Source: Callaeas wilsoni (taxonomy: Eukaryota; Chordata; Aves; Passeriformes; Callaeidae). Taken from it: a stretch of DNA of 64,000 bases. Position numbers and translations under genes: made by a program. A model generated the notes under the pieces. The model did not search any database. It worked only from the letters and a program-made list of their open reading frames with translations, and was not told where the DNA came from. The stretch lies in NCBI GenBank assembly GCA_013398955.1, contig VWPU01023320.1, positions 1 through 64,000 of the forward strand, read 5' to 3'. This document shows positions 14,401-64,000 of the stretch, one piece after another; position 1 is the first letter of the stretch, and each line of letters starts with the position of its first letter.

Positions 14401-15212
14401 TTCAGCAGTCTCTTCTATCTCAGAGCCTCATTGTTTAGAGGGCAAACCTGAAATGTCTTGTCCACAGCAGTGCTGTCCCTTAGTAGAACTGCTGGGAAGC
14501 CAAATGCATGGCATGCATCCTATGGATGACCATTTTAAAAAGGGAGAAGGGGAATCTTATTACTCCAGAAAATTGCTTCAATCTTTTTATAGTTTTTCCT
14601 GGTTATAAAGAGATTTGAGATGTTCATGAAGTGGTTGTTAAGGACTTATCTTTTTCCTGAAAGCTTGTCATTTTGCATCTTGTGCACAATAGAGGGAATG
14701 TCTCAGATGTGATCTCCATCTAAGTTATAATATACTTCCTTTTTATCTGCACTAATCTGTGAACTAAATCCGTTTTACAGGATTTTCCTCCGTGATTCCA
14801 GCTATCATTTTTGGATAGTTACAAGCAGATCTTAGAAGAAATTTTTAATGTTAAAATATGGGACAACCTTCCCAGGAAAAATTTCCCTGGTATCAAGTTC
14901 TGACTTGGCTCTGTTTCTACAAAGCAGTCATATCTGTACCAGAGGGAACACTTTTCATACACGTGGTCCCTTCTTGAAATTATGCCTGTGCCCTTGCGGA
15001 GAGATTTCTTGGAATTTGTAATTGTTGATAGGTTCCAAAAGATGATTTTAAAATTGATTTTTTTTTTTCCCAGTCTGACAGATATTTGCTGTAATTGCAG
15101 GATTCCAGCTTTACAGAAGGCATTTTTTTAAATGCACAAACTATTATTGTGCTGAAACTAAAAATATCAGGCTAGCACCAGCCTTGCAGAGCAGTAATGA
15201 AGTGGCATCAAG

Positions 15213-15248
15213 ACTTTTAAATAGCTACAGAAAATAGCTTTTAAAAGT
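15213..15248. repeat. imperfect hairpin in intron 3
   Basis: Arms ACTTTTAAATAGCTA (15213-15227) and TAGCTTTTAAAAGT (15235-15248) pair with one bulged base around a 7-base loop. The stem is AT-rich and short, so it is weaker than a typical microRNA precursor. Confidence 0.5.
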
Positions 15249-16821
15249 GCTATTTTTGCACATACAGACAAAAGAGAGTAAAGTGTATAGGAGAAATACA
15301 ATTTTCCCTGATAAAGCTTGCAATTAAAAAAGAACACATTTTCTGTAATGACATGGAGGTAGCAAAATTGAGAGGACCAAAAAGGTTGAAGGGGAAAGGA
15401 AAAACAAATGTTTCTGTTCTAGTTTTCATGGCCCAGAGCAGGACATGGCAGTTTACACTGTCAGGCTGAGCCACGGTCTTCCTGATGGAGACCAGTGTTT
15501 GATGCCTCCATAGGAAAGTGTCAAAACTGCCAATAAGGCACCGATTGTATCTTGGTACAGTGCTGTGAGTAAAGCAGAAAAATCATCCTTTATCCCAGTG
15601 TCTTTTCACATTCTTTTAAAATTTGCTGGTTTCCTTGCTTTTGTGTAGTCTATCATTTAATCAGAGTTGGGTAATGAGTGTTCACTGGATAGTAATGCTT
15701 TTATAACTCTTTTTTTTTTTTTCTTTCCCTTCGGCACACTACCAATGACATCGTAGAAGTAGCAAAGAGTGTTTCCACTTAGGCTGGCCGCCTCAGTTTG
15801 AGAGGAGGCAGATGAACACGAGCTAGTGTTGCTGCTGCATCCTACTACGTTTCACAACACCCATCTGCCAGCCTGGCGTGTGATCCTTCCCTCATGCCGA
15901 GTCACAGAAATGTCCTGGTAGCCCGTCTGCCTGAGGAGGAGGGGGCCCCAACAGTGCCCACAAGGAGCTACTGGGAATGGGGACTAGCTCCACAGAACAG
16001 CAGTTCCTGCCTTTAAGGACCAATCAGTGTGACAGTGCTTTTTAATTTTCTGGAAATAAGGATGGGTACTGAATCAGGAGCATTAGCATTAAGTGCTAAC
16101 CTGGTTCATAAACTCCAATGTTATCTGAAAATGCTCCTGAAGTTACACCTTCAGTGTGAAGAGAGGGAAGATTAATGAAGTATTGTAGCAGATATTGTGA
16201 GGTGCTTAATTGCATTCAGATAATGTTGCATAAATACTTATTCTCTGTGTTTTCAAACTTGTTTTCATTTAATTTAGATGAAGGGTGAATAGAAGCTGCC
16301 AATTTGGCCATCTCTACATGATTCGTTATTTCATAATACCTGTATCATATTCCCTCTCACTCCTTTCCAACCTGAATTATCCTGCTCCCTTTAATCTCTT
16401 TGTGAAGGAGGCCACCCATGCATCTAGTAAGTGGGGTTTTTTTTCTTTTCTCTTAAACATTTCTCAAGTCCTTTTTTGGCCTTGTAGACCATTTAATGCC
16501 ATTTGTCAGACTCGATACTATGATTTTTCTTTCTCCATCTCATACATCCTTAGCATATAATGCACACTAATCTTTCTTCCTTATCAGACATTAAAGAGAC
16601 TATTTCCAGCTTAGGGTGTAATGTGGGAACATGAAAGCACATGAGAACTTTTTGTGTGCTGTGTTCAGTACTTGGGCTAATTTTGTAGCCCAAAAATTCC
16701 TTTTGAAATTTCTTCTATTTTCAGAGCTTCATTAGAATATTCTCTCAGTGAATTTTTCTATTGTATGAGTTATTTTAAAAGAAAGGAGAGAGAGGGAGTT
16801 TTGATACTGATGTTATCTGTA

Positions 16822-16900
16822 ATGATTTACCATGTTGCTTATAGTTGTCGGATTCTTTTTTTTTTTTTTTTTAGAAACCAATCTTCTATTGGTAAATCAT
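16822..16900. repeat. T17 tract flanked by 10-bp inverted repeat
   Basis: The 10-base arms 16822-16831 and 16891-16900 are exact reverse complements (ATGATTTACC and GGTAAATCAT). The 59-base interval contains a run of 17 T at 16856-16872. This could form a loose stem or be a chance pairing. The T run alone is a simple repeat or the reverse-oriented tail of a lost retroposon. Confidence 0.5.
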
Positions 16901-17036
16901 GGTAATTATACTTTAAGCAATTTCTGACTTAGCAGATTCAAGGCAGATCCTTTTAAACGTTGTTCTTTAATATTAGCGTGGTTTTAAAGCATTTAGTCCT
17001 CTCTTTCCATTGCCTTTTTTAAAACATACACGGGGT

Positions 17037-17056
17037 TGTGTGTGTGTGTATATACA
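17037..17056. repeat. TG/TA dinucleotide microsatellite
   Basis: About six TG units run into a short TATATAC stretch. It is intronic and has no visible link to a splice site. Confidence 0.8.
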
Positions 17057-18528
17057 TAAAAATTTAAATGGTCCAGCAGTATTATCTGGAAATACTTAAA
17101 CACATATGGTATGTGGAGTTAATTATAACGGTTGTACTCATAGTTGCATGAGATGCTCTACCTGAGACCTATTTTCAGTTGCTTTCTATCTTTTGCTTAA
17201 TTTGAAACACCGAAATTGAAGTAGTCCACAACATCTCTTACCTCCTTATATTTTTTAAATTCAGCCTGTCAGAAGTCCCATAATGACAGCAAGGTAAAAA
17301 GGGACCTAGTGTTTGTTCTTAGCACTGTAGGGAGGGACGCTGGCTGGGGCCAGAGGGTGGCTCTGCTGTCACTAACAAGTCCAGCCTGTGCAGTGGAGAT
17401 GACTAGTCCGTAAGAGTTGTGACCCAGTTATTCACCACACACTTAGTTAATTTTGTAGCAAGTCGAGGACTTTCAGGAAGACAAACCCTTTTGGTTAGGG
17501 GAATTGAATGTTGCCATGGCAAGCTGAATCCTGCACGTGCTGGTGTCTGGTGCTGTGCTAACTTCCCTAAGCAGAAGTTGCTATTAGTTGCTAACAGTGT
17601 CTTCAGCTTGTCTTGTGATGAGCCTGAGGTCTTTCTTGCAGAAGTGCCGTGTTCTCCTTACTACCAAGAGTGGCTTTGAAGCTGCCCTTTGAACACGCAG
17701 ACGTGCTGAGCACTATGGAAAATCAAGCCCTTGGTGTCCAAATTGGTCACTCAATTAGTAGTTCCTTTGACAATTTTGTCTTTGTTCTCTGTGGTTCAGC
17801 ATTACATTCTTAAAACCCTGGTAATGCCACCTAAACAGAATTGTATTATAGGGTAAACTTATTATTAGTTTTGAACATTTGGATATAACTGTAAGTTCCC
17901 AGGAGAAGAATTCACTCCAGGGTTTGTATGGGATGTGGTAAATAAGCCAGAGTTATTGTTTTCAGGCGCTGCCTTTCTTGGTGTGTGCAAACAATGACTT
18001 CAGCAGCTTCCAGGCTTATTTTTCTGATTCTTCCAGACTATGGTCATGGTTTCATGAGACAGTAAACTGGGTTTTGGAGGGCCTACAAGATGAAAAACAC
18101 CATCACCACATGCTGCAATGTATTGAGCCATTGCAGACTGGCTTTGCCTATTCAAATGCCTTCACGAGGTTTTGGAAAAATAACTGTGTCCTGGCAGACC
18201 GTGTTCTGAGTTGGGTATTCCATGTCCATGCTGCTTTGCCTTTACAAGGAACCAGCATGCTCAGACATTTTTGGTGAAAATGGACAAAGTTGCTATGTTT
18301 GGGCTGTGGAGGGGTGGCAGGGATGCAGAGCAGCTGCCCAGGCTGGGAGATGTGCTGGGTGACCTGGAGCTGAGTTCACCTGTCCACCACAGTCTCCATT
18401 TAGCCAAAGCAGCGTTATCTAATTATTACACCTTTCAAAAATAACTGCTTCCTCATGGCTTTATCAGGGACTTCGTCATGTTTAATTTTCCTTGTAAGGC
18501 CATGCTAGCTGGGACCTTGTTGGGGATG

Positions 18529-18545
18529 TTTTTTTTTTTTTTTTT
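18529..18545. repeat. T17 homopolymer
   Basis: An uninterrupted run of 17 T in intron 3, about 4.6 kb before exon 4. It is not next to an acceptor AG and so is not a splice element. Confidence 0.85.
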
Positions 18546-18988
18546 ACCAACCAAAAAATAATGCCAAACTGAAGGTTCTTTGAAGAGCTTTTTTGCTGTG
18601 GTCAGTTGTTGGCAGCTGGTGTGGCTGTGAGAGGAATGGCACCTCTGCCAAGGTCACACCTCAAAATCACAAAGTGCCAGATCTGCTCCTGCTGCATTGC
18701 AAATTCTAGTACCAGGGCCTGGTGGGGGCCACATCAGACTAGCTAGGCTCAATTAATATAATTAATGGGAAATGGAATTATGGCTTTTTTTTTCTTTTTT
18801 ATTCTTTTTTTTAAATTTAAATGTATCAAGAAAGTACTTGAAATATGAAGATAGCATTAGTAGTTCAGCCAGGTTTAGTATCTGTGATATCAGCACTGTT
18901 CTGTTCTTTCCCTACACACATTCTCCTTTCTTTACCTGGTTCTTTTGTTTTCATTCACCCCCACTTCTCCTCTGTTAAATCAAAATGG

Positions 18989-19006
18989 TTTGTTTGTTTG
19001 TTTGTT
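18989..19006. repeat. GTTT tetranucleotide repeat
   Basis: Four and a half units of a TTTG/GTTT tetranucleotide in intron 3, a simple repeat without further visible role. Confidence 0.8.
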
Positions 19007-22000
19007 AAATCACATTGTACTCTCAATGTCTTTGCAGCCAAAAATTTCTATGTGGTTTTTCTGAATGACCCTAATACTTCTGTCTCTTTTAGCCACTGCT
19101 ATTTATGATTTCAGTTGTATTGTCTAATTTTAATTCCTTGCCAACATGACACAGGAGTCATGGAAACAAGGGGGTGGTGGTGGTCTAGTGGATTTGGTCC
19201 ACATGAGTGGAGAAAATAACTTCAGGTTCTACAGCACCACTGTGAAGTTCCTGTTGCTAAGTGCATGTGTGAGAGAGAAACAATATGGATAACTGTGCTT
19301 ACGGAACAGATGCCTTGAGACTAATTTGCTTACAGTGTACGGCGGAAATCCTACAGCACTATAAGATGATGTGTATGAAATAGTCTGCTCTGAAAGTGCA
19401 GAAAACAACTGCTCTGATTTGTTCAAAAGTGCTACTTCTAAACCTGTGAAATCTGTATGAGAACTGCGGTATTTTAACGTGTGCATCAAGCTCTCGGTTT
19501 CACTGAAGAGTAATGTTTCCTTCTTTCTTTTTTCCATGTAAAGCAGCCTCGATTTGTGGGGCTTGGTGTAGGGTAATGCTGTTTATAATGAAGTCAGAAT
19601 TGGCTTTTAGAGCCTGATGAATGAAAGTCCACAGTATAAGACTGCAGCTTTTTGTGAGAGAGACATCTGTGCTATAACAAGAGCAGGAGACCCAATTTAG
19701 ACAACTGCTAGAAGGAGAGCTTAAGAAAAGGAAAGACTTTTTTTTTCTAGCTTAGATTAAATATTTGTACAAATAAACTTTTCAGCTGCTCATCAGAATT
19801 GCTGCTGCACCACCAACTTGGCTTTGAATTTTGTTCTGATTGCCCAACAAGGCTGTACACGAAGAGTGTTACGGAAGAGCAGCTCAAACAAAACATGTTT
19901 GTTTTGCAGCAGAACTAGAGGCTTTGGGCTAGAGAGAAAAATTTGGGGAGAGGGAAAAGATAGTGAGAGACATATGAAGAAATGAAAGATGTGAATAGAA
20001 ACCGACTGTCGGAGTAAATATATGTGAAGCAAGAAACACATGCAGGAATTGAGTTCTGTGTTTTGAAAGTGAGTTACAATAGAGGATCTGGCTTTGAATA
20101 CGACTGCAAGGACTTCTCCCAACTGGATCAGCTGGTTCAGTTAAAAGTGTTCTCACTCATGAAGCTTGTTCCTCACACATACACACATATACCCCAACTG
20201 CTGCTGAAACTTTTTTACTAATGCATTTTAAGTAGAATCTAGTTAAAACGCTACCTCCACAGTGTTGATCACACTCAAAATCCTGCTACACAAGGCTGAT
20301 GGTGATGAAAGTTCAAGTTTCTCCTGAAGACAGAGCTGTAGAGAGCAAATGTCTTTGACCAAAGTGGATCGTTTCTCATTTTGGTTAAAGCAAGCTCCAA
20401 TCCTTTGAGGAAACTTCTCATAAGTCTGTTCAGTAAAGCAACTCTTTCAAGAATATGGGAACTCAAATCACTTGGATTAAAGCCCAGATGGACACTGTCT
20501 CTGGCTGAAATGGCTCAGAAGAGGATTAAGGAGCAGCATAAGAAGAGAACTGCTGAAGAGGGGTGTGATGCGGAATATGCCATTCTGGGCTGCTCCTCTG
20601 CATTAACAGAAAAGCAGCCTTTGAGTTCTTAGGCTTCCGGGAGCAGATGCAAGGGATAGTGTGTTGAAGTTTGTGATGGCTGATCAGAAACATGCTGAAA
20701 GTAGCTTTTAGAGAAAATGTGTCTTTTAAAAGTTGCGTGGATTCAGCTTTAAAGCATTTCTTTTCTTAGTGAAGACGGTGACTTTAATATGTGGATCCCA
20801 ATATAAATGTATGCTTAGCCCAGAATATAAATTTAATATAAAAATACCTTACAAAATGTTGACTAGTTACTATCAAGCAAACTGTCGTGGTACCTCTGGC
20901 ATTCTAGTATTGTTCTTTCCCTGTATGAACAAGGATGAAAATGAAATTCTGTTTTGAAGTGATGCAGCTTTGGGGCAGAGCAGCCATGAGCTGGTGGTCT
21001 GCACAGTTCAAACATAATAACAATTAAACACGTGGGCTAATATTGTGGCACAGTCTGCTGTGTAGAACAGCACCAGTGCTGGCATACTGTAGGGACAAAG
21101 GAATTGCTTTATCAGACTAATGAACTCTTTGGTATCCTATTTCAACTAAACATCTCAGAAAGGATCTCTAAGCCAGGAAAAGCTTTGCTTTTCTTGTCTT
21201 AAACCCCGACCCCACCTGAGATTCTGTTCACTCACTGGTTTCAGTGGATCCCTTAAGCAGTCCTGTGGAAGAAGGTTTTATCGCATGCTGTGGCTCTCCT
21301 GGCTTGTGTGAGATACAGCTGCAGACCTGCAAGACCTCACAACTCTCCCACTTGTCTCTGCCAGTGTTTTAATTGTCTTAAAAGGATCTTCCACAGACTT
21401 TTAATTTATTTTAATCCCCTGGAGCATCTCTGCTTCAGTAATATTTAGCAAATTTCAGAGCAAACATTCACTTAGATTCCAATTGTCAGATCTGAGGAGT
21501 GGCAGAAAAATTATTTTTTAGAGAATTGAAAAGGCAAACTCTCAGACTAGGCTAATCTCTACTTGTAGAATGAGAGGACAATTAACAACTTGTCTATGAA
21601 AACAAAACCATTGCCAAGAAAATTTACTAGAGTCTCTGTAAGAAGGATGGGGAAATTCTGCAGTTAGAAGCAGTAATGTAGTGCCTTTTAAATACCTGGT
21701 TTGCAATGTTACCTTTGAAATACCTATGTGTTCATTTTAAATTTTAGTAGGTGGTAAAGAGTGGAAATTGTAGTGATGTAAGTTGTCTTTAGGTTTGGGC
21801 ATATAAACTGCAGTTATCTTAGAAACGTCTTTTACATTGTAGTAAAAGTCTATGATAGATTGATAGATTATAATTTAGGAATTGTAGTCTCATGAGGACG
21901 TAGACTGAATTTCACATTTTTAGGGACTGGGGGTTTTGTGCACACTCGATTGCTGGTTATAGCAAAGGGAAGTGTACTGCAAGGGGAAGCTGCACAGATG

Positions 22001-23177
22001 CATTTTTATGCCTACTGCTTTCCTTCTGTCTTTGCTTCCTTGTTTCCTTCCTTTCCCAAAGGGGTTTCCTCTCTTTCTTACTGACATTTCCCCTTAAGAG
22101 ACTAGCTGAAGAAATGTCACTTTGGTTACAGAAGAGATTGCAAGGTTACTTTTTCACTTCTTGGTGTAAATTGGGAACTTCTCCAGCATTGGTTTAATTT
22201 CTAAGACAAAATGTTAGGATGTAATACACCACAACGATGCACTTGTGTCTGTGCTAGTTACTGCCAGAGTCACCATTTTCTGCAACATTATTTCTCACCA
22301 CGAAGAAAATAAACTCTCTACCATGTGAATTTTAGAAGTGGTACAACTGTGGGTGTGTTAATGCTTTTACTGGAATACTCTGACACCTTGACTTTTCCCC
22401 TAAAGTTTGTGTTCTTCTCCCTTCTTAATCCTCCATTTGACTAGAATAAAACAAACTATTCAAAATAAAACTACTTTTAATTTAGATTTCTTTTGCCTCT
22501 TGTCATATATGTTTGCCTGTTTCTTCCTAGCTTTCTACTGAAGGAAAAATTAATTGTGACTTTAAAATAATGGTGAAGATACTGTTGTGAGTGGTTCCTT
22601 TGGAATGGGGATCTTTGAGAAATCTGTCAAAATAATTGTGAAACAGCCCTTTGTGTGCTGGTTATTCTTGTTACGTTCTCTACGCAGGCAATTGCCCACT
22701 AAGGAAAAGAATAACATTTCTATGTACAATCTAAGTGTGTTGGGAAGAAAAAAACCCCAACAACTCCAAACAGGAACAAAGTTAGATAAATGTTCTTGGA
22801 ATATGTGGAGAAAGTTTTATTTCAGATTTGCTCTTCTCTAATTCTTTTAGCCTCTGCTTTAGCCCACTCTGAGAACAGGTGACTTGGAGGTTTATTTTCA
22901 AAGTCTGGAACGTACAGCGCAGTATGACTTCTTGGAGTTAAACCTTGTATTTTCACATTAATGAAGTTTTAAATGCAGATTTTCTGATATGACAGAGAAA
23001 ACAAGAGATGTATGCTTGTTCTTCCTGGAATAATCATTTCTTCTTTGTTGGAATGGCTGCCTTAAATGACCTATATTCTCTTACAATAATTTTACGGATT
23101 CTGGTGTTTTTAGAGGCTTTTTTGTTTTGTTAATCTGCTTTGAAATTTAAATCTGTCATTTCTTTTACCTCTTATAG

Positions 23178-63724
<40,547 letters not shown>

Positions 63725-64000
63725 AGGTTTAGGAAATGGCCCATCAGAGACAGATGCCAGACCAAAGACAGACTGTGCGACAGAGAGACGGGTGGTGAGC
63801 ACCTGTTGAAGTTTTATGCAGAAGATCCACCAAGCCAATCACCTGTTCGAGGACCAGGCAACCGTTGAACGCTGTCTCTGAGAATGTATTCTTTAGGCTC
63901 TCTCAAACTTTTGAAACCCAGCTTTAAAATAAGGACCCCTTCACTTCCCTTTTGTTCTATTCTCACAATTTAACATAAACTCGTTAGTCTTTTTTATTGT
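63725..64000 (+). other. IGF2BP3: IGF2BP3 3' UTR, first 276 nt
   Basis: Sequence after the stop, continuing past the window end. In vertebrates this 3' UTR is long and is a target of let-7; the seed-match word CTACCTC is not present in this first part. The AATAAA at 63720-63725 overlaps the stop codon; no other poly(A) hexamer is seen before position 64000. Confidence 0.85.

Larger units (their letters stand above)
7861..16800 (+). other. IGF2BP3: IGF2BP3 intron 3, middle portion
   Basis: This is AT-rich intronic sequence without a recognisable gene. It contains an exact 22-base direct repeat (7884-7905 and 8402-8423), an A12 tract (9108-9119), a T13 tract (15710-15722) and an imperfect hairpin (15213-15248). 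A 124-codon frame on the minus strand at 10698-11072 begins with a basic Lys/Pro-rich stretch but matches no family I know. The segments 12940-13110 and 16060-16240 are unusually rich in homeodomain-like TAAT and ATTA cores and could be conserved non-coding elements; that is only a guess without an alignment. Confidence 0.65.
16801..23177 (+). other. IGF2BP3: IGF2BP3 intron 3, 3' portion up to exon 4
   Basis: This intronic stretch contains T17 tracts at 16856-16872 and 18529-18545, a TG/TA microsatellite at 17037-17056, a T-rich tract near 18784-18812 and a (GTTT)n tract at 18989-19006. It ends in a pyrimidine-rich acceptor (catttcttttacctcttatag) immediately before exon 4. No coding exon, RNA gene or recognisable transposon is seen in the rest. 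Confidence 0.7.

Noticed and set aside
1..23177. Possible IGF2BP3 exons 2 and 3 within the first 23 kb
   Set aside because: I searched by eye for the expected coding words (IRNIPPHLQWE and the VEHSVPKRQR segment) and found none; they should lie upstream.

Overview
The window is eukaryotic, from a vertebrate and most likely a bird. It covers the 3' two thirds of a single gene, IGF2BP3 (insulin-like growth factor 2 mRNA-binding protein 3, also IMP3), on the + strand. Twelve coding exons, numbered 4 to 15 by comparison with the mammalian gene as I remember it, lie between 23178 and 63724. Each has AG/GT splice boundaries and they join without a frame break to give 489 residues and a TAA stop. 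The three first exons (start codon, RRM1, first part of RRM2; 95 residues in the human protein) are not in the window. A complete protein of about 584 residues is therefore expected. The bird assignment rests on the protein, which resembles the avian form more than the mammalian one, on the only recognisable interspersed repeat being a decayed CR1-type LINE, and on the general scarcity of repeats. A turtle or crocodilian is not formally excluded, and I cannot name a species.

Layout: 1-23177 is the 3' part of a very large intron 3. Exons 4 and 5 (23178-23386, split by a 93-bp intron) encode the middle of RRM2. Exon 6 (31529-31813) ends RRM2, encodes the Gln/Pro/Arg/Gly linker and begins KH1. 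Exon 7 (33990-34124) ends KH1. Exons 8 and 9 (34689-34811, 37209-37344) encode KH2. Exon 10 (39188-39319) encodes only the low-complexity KH2-KH3 linker. A 14.9-kb intron follows. Exons 11 and 12 (54186-54305, 58346-58420) encode KH3. Exons 13 to 15 (61327-61458, 62572-62685, 63623-63724) encode KH4 and the basic Gln-rich C-terminus. The 3' UTR starts at 63725 and runs off the window.

All four KH domains keep an intact GxxG loop (GKEG, GKEG, GKQG, GKGG), and I see no frameshift or stop in the coding part, so the gene looks functional. The protein family binds mRNA (IGF2, ACTB, MYC and others), often at CA-rich or m6A-modified sites, and controls mRNA localisation, stability and translation.

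The remaining 97.7% of the window is intronic apart from the short UTR. It holds one CR1 fragment, simple repeats, three CpG-rich patches and small direct or inverted repeats. I found no second protein-coding gene, RNA gene, retrovirus or CRISPR-like array. The long open frames in the introns look like chance. I did not find a novel biological system. The most useful leads concern RNA processing of this gene: an in-frame alternative donor inside exon 10, an AATAAA overlapping the stop codon, a consensus donor inside the terminal exon, and a short intron 4 with a weak donor.
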